NCBI GenBank assembly: GCA_031277235.1
Contig: JAITMT010000434.1
Location: 1-21,799 of the forward strand
Length of the DNA stretch: 21,799 nucleotides
Reading direction: 5' to 3'
Source of the DNA: Tannerella sp.
Lineage (GTDB): Bacteria; Bacteroidota; Bacteroidia; Bacteroidales; Tannerellaceae
The notes under the pieces were generated by a model that was given only the letters and a program-made list of their open reading frames with translations, was not told where the DNA came from and ran no database searches. Positions 15,040-21,799 of this stretch are shown here, piece by piece; the stretch's first letter is position 1; every line of letters starts with the position of its first letter. A program made the translations under genes and the position numbers.

Positions 15040-15303
15040 GAAAGCCTCCCCTAACCCCTCCAAAGGAGGGGAACTCCCTCCCCTTCGGGGAGGGTTGGGG
15101 AGGGGCTTTTTCTCGAAATCTTCAAATTTTCAAATCTTCAAATCAAGAATTGAATGAACGGTAGAACGGGAGAAAGCCTCCCCTAACCCCTCCAAAGGAG
15201 GGGGACTCCCTCCCCTTCGGGGAGGGTTGGGGAGGGGCTTTTTCTAGAAATCTTCAAATTTTCAAATCTTCAAATCAAGAATCAAGAATTGAATGAACGG
15301 GTA
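15040..15303. repeat. 132-base tandem duplication carrying GC-rich double hairpins
   Basis: Two units with a 132-base period (unit 2 begins at 15172). Each contains CCCCTCC-AAA-GGAGGGG (15055-15071 in unit 1) and CCCTCCCC-TTC-GGGGAGGG (15076-15094), flanked by AAGCCTCCCC and GGGGAGGGGCTTTTTCT arms that can close an outer stem. The T-run after the stem looks like an intrinsic terminator for + strand transcription. Each hairpin is followed by TTCAAAT units and AAGAATTGAATGAACGG. The two copies differ by only a few bases. Confidence 0.8.
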
Positions 15304-15352
15304 AACGGACTTTGCTTTTCATTCTCAATTAAGGCATGGGAGAGCGCGCAAG

Positions 15353-15384
15353 TTTGTCTATCCCGAAAATTTCACCTATCTTTG
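15353..15384 (+). promoter_or_regulatory. Promoter of the Dcp peptidase gene
   Basis: TTTG at 15353-15356, a 20-base gap, then TATCTTTG at 15377-15384: a textbook Bacteroides -33/-7 promoter. The start ATG follows at 15410, giving a leader of about 20 bases. Confidence 0.8.
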
Positions 15385-15409
15385 CACCACATTTAATAAT
15401 AACTTACTC

Positions 15410-17563
15410 ATGAAGAAAACTATTATGGCAATCGGACTTTGTGCAGGAATTGCAGCGGGTAACAGCGCACCCCAAAAAATCGGGACGGACGGGAAACATC
15501 AAAATCCGTTTCTGACGGAATATCAAACACCGTTTCAGGTTCCGCCGTTTGAAGAAATCAAACTCGAAGACTACAAACCTGCCTTCGAGGCGGGTATGGA
15601 ACAGCAAAAACAGGAAATTGACGCCATCGTCAACAACAGCGAAGCGCCTGATTTTGAGAATACTATCGCGGCGCTTGACCAAAGCGGCAAACTGCTGGAT
15701 AAAGTGAGTTCGGTTTTTTACGGTCAGAACAGCGCAAACACCAACGACGGGTTGCAGGAACTCAGCAAGGAACTGGCTCCGGCGCTTTCAAAACATCGCG
15801 ATGACATTATGCTGAATCCAGACTTATTTGCCAGAGTAAAAGCCGTTTACGACAAATACCGTCAGGAAGTGAAACTCGACAAGGAACAGGCGAAACTGTT
15901 GAATATCAATAAGGAACAGGCAAAATTGCTGGAAGAAACCTACAAGGATTTTGTCCGTGGCGGCGCGAACTTACCCGACGACAAAAAAGAGCAACTCCGT
16001 CAGTTGAACAGCGATATTTCGCTGTTGCAGATTACTTTCGGACAAAATATGCTGAAGGAAACAAATGACTTTAAGTTGGTGATAGACAACGAAAAGGATC
16101 TGTCGGGACTTCCCGAAAACCTGAAAAGCGTAGCCGCCGAAGAAGCCAAAAAGGCAGGTCAGGAAGGAAAATGGATTTTCACGCTGCACAATCCGAGCGT
16201 GATGCCGTTCCTGCAATTTGCCGATAACCGGGAACTTCGCGAAAAAATATTCAACGGATACCTGAATCGCGGCAACCAAAACAATGAATTTGACAATAAG
16301 GATGTTGTTAAACAGCTTATCACCAAACGTTTGGAAAAGGCGAAACTGATGGGATACGAAGATTATGCATCGTTTGTGCTGGAAGAACGGATGGCAAAAA
16401 ACAGCGCCAATGTATATCAATTGCTTGACGAGGTTTGGACGCCCACCCTGTCGAAAGCAAAGGAGGAAGAAGCCGATTTACAGGCAATTATGCTGAAAGA
16501 AGGTGTTGAAGATACGCTAAAAGGCTGGGACTGGCGTTATTACAGCGAAAAAGTGATGAAAGAGAAATACAACGTGGATGAAAACGAAATCCGCCCCTAT
16601 CTCAAACTTGAAAACGTGCGTAACGGTTTGTTTTACGTGGTAAATAAATTGTATGGCTTGACATTCAACGAAATAAAGGATATTCCGAAACCGCACGAAG
16701 AGGCGTTGGCGTTTGAGTGCAAAGACCCCGACGGCGCTCACCGCGGCATCCTGTACATGGACTTTTTCCCGCGTGAAAGCAAGCGTGGAGGCGCGTGGTG
16801 CGGCACATACCGCTCACAGACGTACAAAGACGGCAAGAAAGTTACGCCGGTCGTAACGATTGTTTGCAATTTCACGAAACCGGCTGCCGGTCAGCCCGCC
16901 CTGTTGAGCATTGACGAGGCTACGACCATGTTTCACGAGTTCGGACACGCCTTGCATAATCTTTTCAAAGACGTTCATTATGACGGAGTTTCGGGCGTTC
17001 CGCGTGATTTTGTGGAACTTCCGTCGCAAATCATGGAGCATTGGGTGCTCGAACCCGAAGTGCTGAAAGTCTATGCCAAACATTATCAGACAGGCGAGGA
17101 TATGCCGCAGGAATTGCTGGATAAAATATTGAGCAGCAGTAAATTCGGACAGGGTTTCGCCACGGCGGAATATGTGCAGGCTTCGATGCTGGACATGGAT
17201 TACCACATATTGAAAACAATCCCGAAAGACCTTGATATTCTGAAGTTTGAAGAACAGTCCATGAACAAAAGGAACGCACTGTCGCAAATCCCGCCGCGCT
17301 ATCGCTCGACGTATTTCAACCACACGATGGGAGGTGGCTATACGGCAGGCTATTACAGTTATATGTGGTCGGAAGTCCTTGATGCCGACGCTTTTGAAGC
17401 ATTCAAGGAGACCGGCGACATTTTCAGTCCCGAAATGGCGAAGAAATTCCGCGATTACGTCCTGACGCCCGGCAGCATTGACGATGCGTCCGTGATGTAC
17501 CGCAACTTCCGCGGCAAAGATCCCACGATTGACCCGCTTCTTGAAAACAGGGGGTTGAAATAG
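15410..17563 (+). CDS. dcp: M3-family peptidyl-dipeptidase (Dcp-like)
   Basis: A zinc metallopeptidase that removes C-terminal dipeptides from oligopeptides. The 717 residues fit the family length plus an export signal: MKKTIMAIGLCAGIAAGNSA has a basic start and hydrophobic core, so a periplasmic enzyme is likely. The catalytic site is complete: HEFGH at 509-513 (zinc ligands His509 and His513, base Glu510) and the third ligand Glu536 in RDFVELPSQIMEHW. The C-terminal substrate-binding loop is IPPRYRSTYFNHTMGGGYTAGYYSYMWSEVL, matching E. coli Dcp closely. The N-terminal half is helical with typical FENTIAALDQSGKLLDKVSSVF. It has its own promoter. The stop is 14 bases before the DUF488 gene, so read-through transcription into that cassette is possible. 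Confidence 0.94.
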   Translation: MKKTIMAIGLCAGIAAGNSAPQKIGTDGKHQNPFLTEYQTPFQVPPFEEIKLEDYKPAFEAGMEQQKQEIDAIVNNSEAPDFENTIAALDQSGKLLDKVSSVFYGQNSANTNDGLQELSKELAPALSKHRDDIMLNPDLFARVKAVYDKYRQEVKLDKEQAKLLNINKEQAKLLEETYKDFVRGGANLPDDKKEQLRQLNSDISLLQITFGQNMLKETNDFKLVIDNEKDLSGLPENLKSVAAEEAKKAGQEGKWIFTLHNPSVMPFLQFADNRELREKIFNGYLNRGNQNNEFDNKDVVKQLITKRLEKAKLMGYEDYASFVLEERMAKNSANVYQLLDEVWTPTLSKAKEEEADLQAIMLKEGVEDTLKGWDWRYYSEKVMKEKYNVDENEIRPYLKLENVRNGLFYVVNKLYGLTFNEIKDIPKPHEEALAFECKDPDGAHRGILYMDFFPRESKRGGAWCGTYRSQTYKDGKKVTPVVTIVCNFTKPAAGQPALLSIDEATTMFHEFGHALHNLFKDVHYDGVSGVPRDFVELPSQIMEHWVLEPEVLKVYAKHYQTGEDMPQELLDKILSSSKFGQGFATAEYVQASMLDMDYHILKTIPKDLDILKFEEQSMNKRNALSQIPPRYRSTYFNHTMGGGYTAGYYSYMWSEVLDADAFEAFKETGDIFSPEMAKKFRDYVLTPGSIDDASVMYRNFRGKDPTIDPLLENRGLK

Positions 17564-17577
17564 GAAAGTTTGACAGA

Positions 17578-18462
17578 ATGTTTTACAGACGAAAAATCAT
17601 ATTAGCGCTATTGCAAATTTTTGACGGACAGATAGATAAAATTAGCTTTCAAAAATTGTTGTTTTTGTTTACCAAGTGTCAAACAAAAGCCGGGTATGAC
17701 TTTATTCCATATCATTATGGCTGCTATTCGTATTCCGCCAATGCCGATTTGACGGCAATGGTAAGTAAGGGGATATTGTCGGAAACTACGAGCCACTTTA
17801 CAAAAGTTGATACAACGGACTATATAAAAACATTAAAGGAGACAGACAGAAAATTGTTGCAGGAGACAAAATCCCGTTACGGAAAGATGACTACCGATGC
17901 TTTAATGAAGCATACTTATCTTTATTTTCCATATTGGGCGATAAACAGTAAAAAAGCAAAAGAACTGTTATCACCGGAACAATTGGAAAAAGTAAGCAAT
18001 AGCCGTCCCAAAGGAAACAAAACCATTTTATATACTATTGGTTATGAGGGAATTTCGTTAGAAGAATACTTAAACCGTTTGCTGAAAAATGATATAAAAA
18101 TTTTGGTTGATGTTCGCTGTAATCCATTGAGTATGAAATACGGATTTAGCAAAAGTCAATTACAGCGTTATTGCGGAAATTTGGGAATACAATATGTGCA
18201 TTTTCCCGAAGTCGGCATACAATCCGAACAACGGCAAAAGTTGAACACACAAGCCGATTATGACAAATTATTTGCTGTTTATCGTCAAAATAACTTGACA
18301 AAAACGACTGATACGCAAGAAAAGATATTAAATTTGCTCAAAGAAAATAAACGTATTGCTTTGACTTGTTTTGAAGTAAATATTAATCAATGCCACCGCA
18401 AGCATTTAGCGGAAGCCATTGAAAGTTTGCCGAATTTTGAGTATGAAGTAAAACACATATAA
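17578..18462 (+). CDS. Panacea-like N-terminal region fused to DUF488
   Basis: 294 residues. Residues ~1-135 resemble the Panacea (SocA-like) antitoxin domain: a helix pair KISFQKLLFLFTKCQTKAGYDFIPYHYGCYSYSANADLTAMVSKGIL, matching the family theme K-L-L-Y/F...F.PY.YGPYS..L..DL..L...G. Residues ~150-294 are DUF488: ILYTIGYEGISLEEYLNRLL, ILVDVRCNPLSMKYGFSKSQLQRYCGNLGIQYVHFPEVGI, and the C-terminal IALTCFEVNINQCHRKHLAEAI with the conserved C-x-E...CHR. DUF488 has no firmly established activity; Panacea domains neutralise diverse toxins. The fusion suggests a self-contained or regulatory toxin-antitoxin-like protein. Composition is visibly more AT-rich than the peptidase gene before it, suggesting acquisition. 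It is followed 1 base later by its partner gene. Confidence 0.82.
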   Translation: MFYRRKIILALLQIFDGQIDKISFQKLLFLFTKCQTKAGYDFIPYHYGCYSYSANADLTAMVSKGILSETTSHFTKVDTTDYIKTLKETDRKLLQETKSRYGKMTTDALMKHTYLYFPYWAINSKKAKELLSPEQLEKVSNSRPKGNKTILYTIGYEGISLEEYLNRLLKNDIKILVDVRCNPLSMKYGFSKSQLQRYCGNLGIQYVHFPEVGIQSEQRQKLNTQADYDKLFAVYRQNNLTKTTDTQEKILNLLKENKRIALTCFEVNINQCHRKHLAEAIESLPNFEYEVKHI

Positions 18463-18463
18463 A

Positions 18464-19285
18464 ATGGCATTGACAAAGGTTTTAATCGCAGTAAAAACTT
18501 ATCCTGCAATTTCGGGAAAATATGACGAATTGGTTTGTACGGCAGGATTTCGAGAAGATGGCACTTGGGTAAGAATTTATCCTATTCAGTTTCGTAAAAA
18601 ATCGTATGAAGAACAATACAAAAAATATGATTGGATTGAAATTGACCTTGTAAAAAATAAAAGTGATTTTAGACCTGAAAGTTATCGTCCCTATTCGCAC
18701 GACAGCGGAATAAAAATTCTTGAACACATTGATACAGAAGGGAATTGGGCAGAGAGAAAGAAGTTCGTATTGGATAAAGTTTATTACAATTTAAATGAAC
18801 TGATTGCCGAGTCTCAAAATAAAAAAATATGTACTTCGTTGGCGGTCTTCAAACCGTCAAAGGTATTAGACTTCACAATAGAAGGAGTTGAACGGGAATG
18901 GAACAAGGCAAAATTAGCAAAACTTGAAGCGGAACGATTGCAAATGAATTTGTTCAAACAACCCGAAAATCCATTTGAAGTTGTGAGAAAACTACCGTAC
19001 AAATTTTGTTATCTCTTTGAAGACAACCAAGGAAAGCAAAGCAAATTGATGATAGAAGATTGGGAAATCGGGCAACTTTATTGGAATTGTCTTGCCCGAC
19101 ACGAGGGAAACGAAACAAAAGCAGTCGAAGATGTCAAGAAAAAGTATTTTGACGACTTTGCAAAGACCAAAGACTTACATTTGTTTTTGGGTACTTCACA
19201 AGTTCACCATTATGTCTCTCATAATCCATTCATGATTATCGGAACTTTTTATCCTCCAAAAGAAACCCAATTATCTCTGTTTTAA
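18464..19285 (+). CDS. Unknown protein paired with the DUF488 gene
   Basis: 273 residues, no signal peptide and no membrane segment, so cytoplasmic. I recognise no named family. The N-terminal ~120 residues form a beta-rich domain (TKVLIAVKTYPAISGKYDEL, CTAGFREDGTWVRIYPIQFR, YDWIEIDLVKNKSDFRPESY). The middle is helical and lysine-rich (REWNKAKLAKLEAERLQMNL). The C-terminal part contains FCYLFEDNQGKQSKLMIEDW, IGQLYWNCLARHEG and a closing LFLGTSQVHHYVSHNPFMII followed by GTFYPP. The aromatic, His-containing LGTxxxHHYVSHxPF segment could be a functional site. The start is 1 base after the DUF488 stop, so the two are translated together and presumably act together. It could be the effector or the target-recognition half of an acquired stress or defence unit; this is inference. 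Confidence 0.8.
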   Translation: MALTKVLIAVKTYPAISGKYDELVCTAGFREDGTWVRIYPIQFRKKSYEEQYKKYDWIEIDLVKNKSDFRPESYRPYSHDSGIKILEHIDTEGNWAERKKFVLDKVYYNLNELIAESQNKKICTSLAVFKPSKVLDFTIEGVEREWNKAKLAKLEAERLQMNLFKQPENPFEVVRKLPYKFCYLFEDNQGKQSKLMIEDWEIGQLYWNCLARHEGNETKAVEDVKKKYFDDFAKTKDLHLFLGTSQVHHYVSHNPFMIIGTFYPPKETQLSLF

Positions 19286-19316
19286 TATGTAAAAGCACCA
19301 CATGCACCGGGCATTT

Positions 19317-21362
19317 TTAATTCTTTTTCAAATCCGGATAACTGATCCGCGTATGATACATCGTTTTCAGCCGCTCGTGAAATTCGGTTTTTACGTCTTC
19401 TACATCCTTGAACGTCAGCGGCGCATTTTTCAGCAAACCTTCCTGAATCTGACTGTCAATGATTTTGTTGATTAAATGTTCAATGGATTCGTCCGTATAT
19501 TCCGTCAAACTTCGGGAAGCCGCTTCCACCGAATCCGCCATCATCAGGATTGCCGTCTCCCGGGAGAACGGATTTGGACCCGGATAGGAGAAAACTTCCT
19601 TATTATCAGGTCTGTCCGGGAAGGTATTTCGATACGAATTGTAGAAATATTTGGCAAAACCCTTACCGTGATGCGTTTTGATAAAGTCAATGATAGCCTG
19701 CGGAATCATCCCTTTTTCGGCAATTTTCACGCCGTCGGGAACGTGCGAAATGATGATGCGCGCACTTTCTTCAAACGACAGTTTATCGTGCGGATTGACG
19801 TCGCCGCTGCGATTTTCGGTAAAAAACGCGGGATTGTTCATCTTGCCGATGTCGTGATAGAGCGCTCCGGTTCTGATAAGTTGCGTATCGGCGCCAATCT
19901 TCGCACCTGCCTCGGAAGCCAGAATGGAAACCTGAAGCGAATGTTGAAACGTACCCGGCGCCGTCTCCGATAACTTCTTGAGTATCGGAGAGTTAATGTT
20001 GGAAAGTTCCACCAGCGTGATGGGTGAGATGTAGCCGAATATTTTTTCCAGCATGTAAATCAGTACGTACGAGAACATCAACAACACAAAGTTAATCAGG
20101 AAATACATCATCATTTCCCAGTTAATCTTCTTAAAATCACCCTCTTGATACAATACAAGGCTGATATATAAAACAACGTATGTGATGAAAACAAACGCCG
20201 AACAGCGAAACAGTTGCGAGCGCTGCGACAATTCTTTCAGGCTGAACAGGACAACTATACCTGCAAATGACTGAAGCAGAATGAATTCGTAGGGAAACAG
20301 CGCCGTCAGCGAACAGATCAAAATGGTGATTATATGCGTAAAAATAGCCGTGTGCGAATTGAAAAACGTACGGACAACTATCGGAATAATGGCAAAAGGA
20401 ATAATATAAATATTTAATAAACTGTATTTTACGGAAATTTCCGAAAAAACGCAAGCCGCGAGAACACAAAGCAGTATGAATGCAAGATTTTTGCGTTTAA
20501 AGAAAATTTGCGGACTGAAGGTTGCCAGATAAAATCCGAAACACGCCAACATGCAGAGAACCAGAATGAACTGTCCTCCAAAAATCGTATTTTGCCGTTT
20601 CGTACCGCCCGACTTCGTTTCGTGCACCTGCTTCAGGGATCGGAGTTTGTCAAAAGTCTTGCTGTCAATGATTTCCCCGATGTCCACAATACGTTCGCCC
20701 GCCTGCACCATGCCCGTTGAAACCGGAATGCTCTGCAATGATTCTTCCAGAATTTTCTCCGAAGTTTCCCGGTCGTAAAAAATATTATCCGTAAGATACT
20801 CATTTACATTGCATTTCTCCAAATCATCCCTGTCAATGGAAGGCGGCGCGTTGTCAATAATCGCCTCGTAGGCTTTTTTGACGGAATATAAATCCGAAAT
20901 TTTTCTGCTATCGGATACGCTGTTCGTCAATACGTTTATTTTCAGATGATTGTCTCTGTGCATCAGTTCCAATTGCGAACTCGAAATGATGCCTTTGGCA
21001 TACACATCGCAGATGGCGTCATCAACGTATTTGAGCGTGGCAGCCGGAACGCCGGAAGCCTGTAAAACAGGCGTTTGCTTGCGCCATTCTTCGAGTTTTA
21101 CGTTTGCTTCGTCCGGATTGAATCGGAAATAAGGTTCAAAATGTTTGCGCAAACTGTCTCTGGCAGCCTCGATTTCGCCGGGCGCCTTGTAAATGGGGAA
21201 GTCCGAAGGCGCCGTCAAAAGTCCGTATCTCCAGGGTTTTCCCTCGTTGAATTGATAGCGGAATTTTCCTTCCCGCGGGAAGAAAAACGCTATGATTACG
21301 GCAGTTAGCAACAGGAAAACTGCCGAAATGATGATTGATTTTTTAGTCCTGATGTTTTCCAT
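19317..21362 (-). CDS. pgpH: 7TM-HD phosphodiesterase, PgpH-like
   Basis: 681 residues. One N-terminal membrane helix (~9-28), an extracytoplasmic 7TMR-HDED-like domain (~30-260; DVYAKGIISSSQ, SVKKAYEAIID, AGERIVDIGEIID), seven hydrophobic helices (~262-440) and a cytoplasmic HD domain. The HD metal set is intact: His474 in GTFQHSLQV, His503-Asp504 in LYHDIGKM, His540 in ISHVPDG, His564/His565 in KTHHGKG and Asp610 in MADSVEAASRSL. In Listeria PgpH this architecture hydrolyses cyclic di-AMP to pApA, so a role in cyclic di-AMP turnover and envelope or osmotic balance is expected here. It converges with the DUF488 cassette with only 31 bases between stops and no strong terminator. Confidence 0.92.
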   Translation of the reverse strand: MENIRTKKSIIISAVFLLLTAVIIAFFFPREGKFRYQFNEGKPWRYGLLTAPSDFPIYKAPGEIEAARDSLRKHFEPYFRFNPDEANVKLEEWRKQTPVLQASGVPAATLKYVDDAICDVYAKGIISSSQLELMHRDNHLKINVLTNSVSDSRKISDLYSVKKAYEAIIDNAPPSIDRDDLEKCNVNEYLTDNIFYDRETSEKILEESLQSIPVSTGMVQAGERIVDIGEIIDSKTFDKLRSLKQVHETKSGGTKRQNTIFGGQFILVLCMLACFGFYLATFSPQIFFKRKNLAFILLCVLAACVFSEISVKYSLLNIYIIPFAIIPIVVRTFFNSHTAIFTHIITILICSLTALFPYEFILLQSFAGIVVLFSLKELSQRSQLFRCSAFVFITYVVLYISLVLYQEGDFKKINWEMMMYFLINFVLLMFSYVLIYMLEKIFGYISPITLVELSNINSPILKKLSETAPGTFQHSLQVSILASEAGAKIGADTQLIRTGALYHDIGKMNNPAFFTENRSGDVNPHDKLSFEESARIIISHVPDGVKIAEKGMIPQAIIDFIKTHHGKGFAKYFYNSYRNTFPDRPDNKEVFSYPGPNPFSRETAILMMADSVEAASRSLTEYTDESIEHLINKIIDSQIQEGLLKNAPLTFKDVEDVKTEFHERLKTMYHTRISYPDLKKN

Positions 21363-21381
21363 AATTGCCCGAATTTACTGG

Positions 21382-21389
21382 CAAATATA
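21382..21389 (-). promoter_or_regulatory. -7 box of the PgpH-like gene
   Basis: CAAATATA on the + strand is TATATTTG on the - strand, matching TAnnTTTG. It lies 20 bases upstream of the ATG at 21362. The nearest TTG is only about 15 bases further upstream, so the -33 element is weak or absent. Confidence 0.6.
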
Positions 21390-21479
21390 CAAAAAAATTC
21401 TTTTCAACCTGCTAAAAAAGTATTTTTTTACTTGCGACCCGTTCACCTCCTCCGGCTTTCACCCCCAATCGCTTCATTT

Positions 21480-21575
21480 AATGGACAATTGATAATGGAC
21501 AATTGATAATGAAAACCAAAGTCCGTTCTCCCGTTCATTTAATTCTTGATTTGAAGATTTGAAGATTTGAAGATT
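21480..21575 (-). repeat. 8-base repeat module in reverse orientation
   Basis: Read on the - strand: three TTCAAATC units, then AAGAATTAAATGAACGGGAG, AACGGACTTTGG, TTTTCATTATCAATTG and a TCCATTATCAATTG repeat. The order and wording match the + strand at 15249-15330 (TTCAAAT units, AAGAATTGAATGAACGGGTA, AACGGACTTTGC, TTTTCATTCTCAATT). A 16-base direct repeat, TGGACAATTGATAATG, lies at 21482-21513. Confidence 0.72.
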
Positions 21576-21668
21576 GTACCTCACCTTCAGCCCCTCTCAA
21601 CCTTTCCCCTAATCCCTCCCCACAAGCAGGGCTGTTAAGTTCTCTGAAATTTTTCCGAAACCCGGATG

Positions 21669-21799
21669 TCCCGTTAGGGGCAGAATATTGGTAGAAATGC
21701 AGCGTTCCACCCGTTTTGTGTGCCGTAGGTACGCGATATGAACAATCCGGGTGAAAATCGCGTACCTATGGCACGCCGGGGATTGATTCAACCTCTTTT
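21669..21799. repeat. Composite hairpin element, copy 3 (cut by window end)
   Basis: TCCCGTTAGGG (21669-21679) and AATATTGGTAGAA (21684-21696) are identical to copy 1. Arm CACCCG (21708-21713) pairs with CGGGTG (21748-21753). An 18-base arm at 21720-21737 (GTGCCGTAGGTACGCGAT) pairs with 21757-21774 through one G-T wobble. The interleaved a-b-a'-b' order is kept with different bases in the short arm. The 3' TTC-loop hairpin would lie beyond the window. Confidence 0.78.

Larger units (their letters stand above)
14418..15409. other. 992-base intergenic region between divergent genes, dense in repeats
   Basis: It begins with the regulator promoter (14449-14456) and ends with the peptidase promoter (15353-15384). 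Between them lie A/G-rich repeats of GCGAAAAAGGG (14553-14598), an 8-base GATTTGAA array (14598-14629), an inverted repeat built on AATGAGG (14697-14745), a low-complexity stretch with further AATGAGG copies (14766-14813), a fold-back element (14907-15005) and a 132-base tandem duplication (15040-15303). A 64-codon frame at 14750-14944 runs into the fold-back element and is not convincing as a gene. Confidence 0.7.
21363..21799. other. 437-base upstream region with repeats, no gene seen
   Basis: Contains the promoter box of the HD gene (21382-21389), a repeat module in reverse orientation (21480-21575), a degraded C-rich stretch (AGCCCCTCTCAACC, CCCCTAATCCCTCCCC) that resembles one arm of the hairpins at 15040-15303, and a third composite hairpin element running off the end. 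No coding frame is convincing. Confidence 0.65.

Noticed and set aside
19286..19316. Terminator between the converging DUF488 partner gene and the HD gene
   Set aside because: Only a 4-base stem (ATGC-ACCGG-GCAT) before a short T-run is visible, too weak to call.

Overview
The window is most likely chromosome of a member of the Bacteroidales (phylum Bacteroidota). Several independent signs agree. Promoter -7 boxes of the Bacteroides form TAnnTTTG precede many genes, and Shine-Dalgarno sequences are weak or absent. There are many secreted lipoproteins of the 6-bladed beta-propeller kind, a periplasmic-propeller/Y_Y_Y sensor kinase paired with a LytTR regulator, and a Dcp-type M3 peptidase. I cannot name the genus. 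No rRNA, tRNA, transposase, phage gene or CRISPR array is visible.

Layout. (1) Bases 1-3726, + strand: a tightly overlapping group made of the C-terminal end of a TPR protein (probably an O-antigen ligase/polymerase-like protein that begins outside the window), a large lipoprotein with LamG-like, transglutaminase-like and discoidin-like regions, and a type I signal peptidase. It closes with a clear hairpin terminator. (2) Bases 4333-8640, + strand: an AT-rich cluster of surface or periplasmic proteins: two 6-bladed beta-propeller lipoproteins, a 44-residue membrane peptide, a secreted protein of unknown function and a third propeller lipoprotein. Two nearly identical ~53-base promoter blocks (4211-4264 and 6958-7010) start its two halves, suggesting one shared regulon. 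(3) Bases 8749-10149: a sugar-porter MFS transporter with its own promoter. (4) Bases 10655-14417, - strand: a LytTR response regulator followed 4 bases later by its hybrid propeller/Y_Y_Y/His_kinase sensor. (5) Bases 15410-19285, + strand: a Dcp-like peptidase, then a compact AT-rich two-gene cassette: an N-terminal Panacea-like region fused to DUF488, and an unknown partner 1 base downstream. The cassette looks like an acquired toxin-antitoxin or defence-type unit. (6) Bases 19317-21362, - strand: a PgpH-like 7TM-HD phosphodiesterase, probably acting on cyclic di-AMP.

The intergenic DNA is unusually rich in repeats. Three elements (3820-3967, 10187-10307, 21669-window end) share one layout: a 5' CCCG hairpin, an AATATTGGTAGAA-like box, long inner inverted repeats and a 3' hairpin with a TTC loop. 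Two GC-rich fold-back elements (10448-10559, 14907-15005) belong to a second family. A 132-base tandem duplication of GC-rich double hairpins sits at 15040-15303. Two kinds of 8-base tandem repeat (GATTTGAA and GGnnnAAC types) recur next to them in the same order at several sites.

How the genes may work together: regions 1 and 2 look like an envelope or secretion programme (lipoproteins plus a dedicated signal peptidase). Regions 3-4 pair a sugar transporter with a large sensor, but no direct link is visible. The Panacea/DUF488 cassette and the repeat elements are the parts least explained by known biology.
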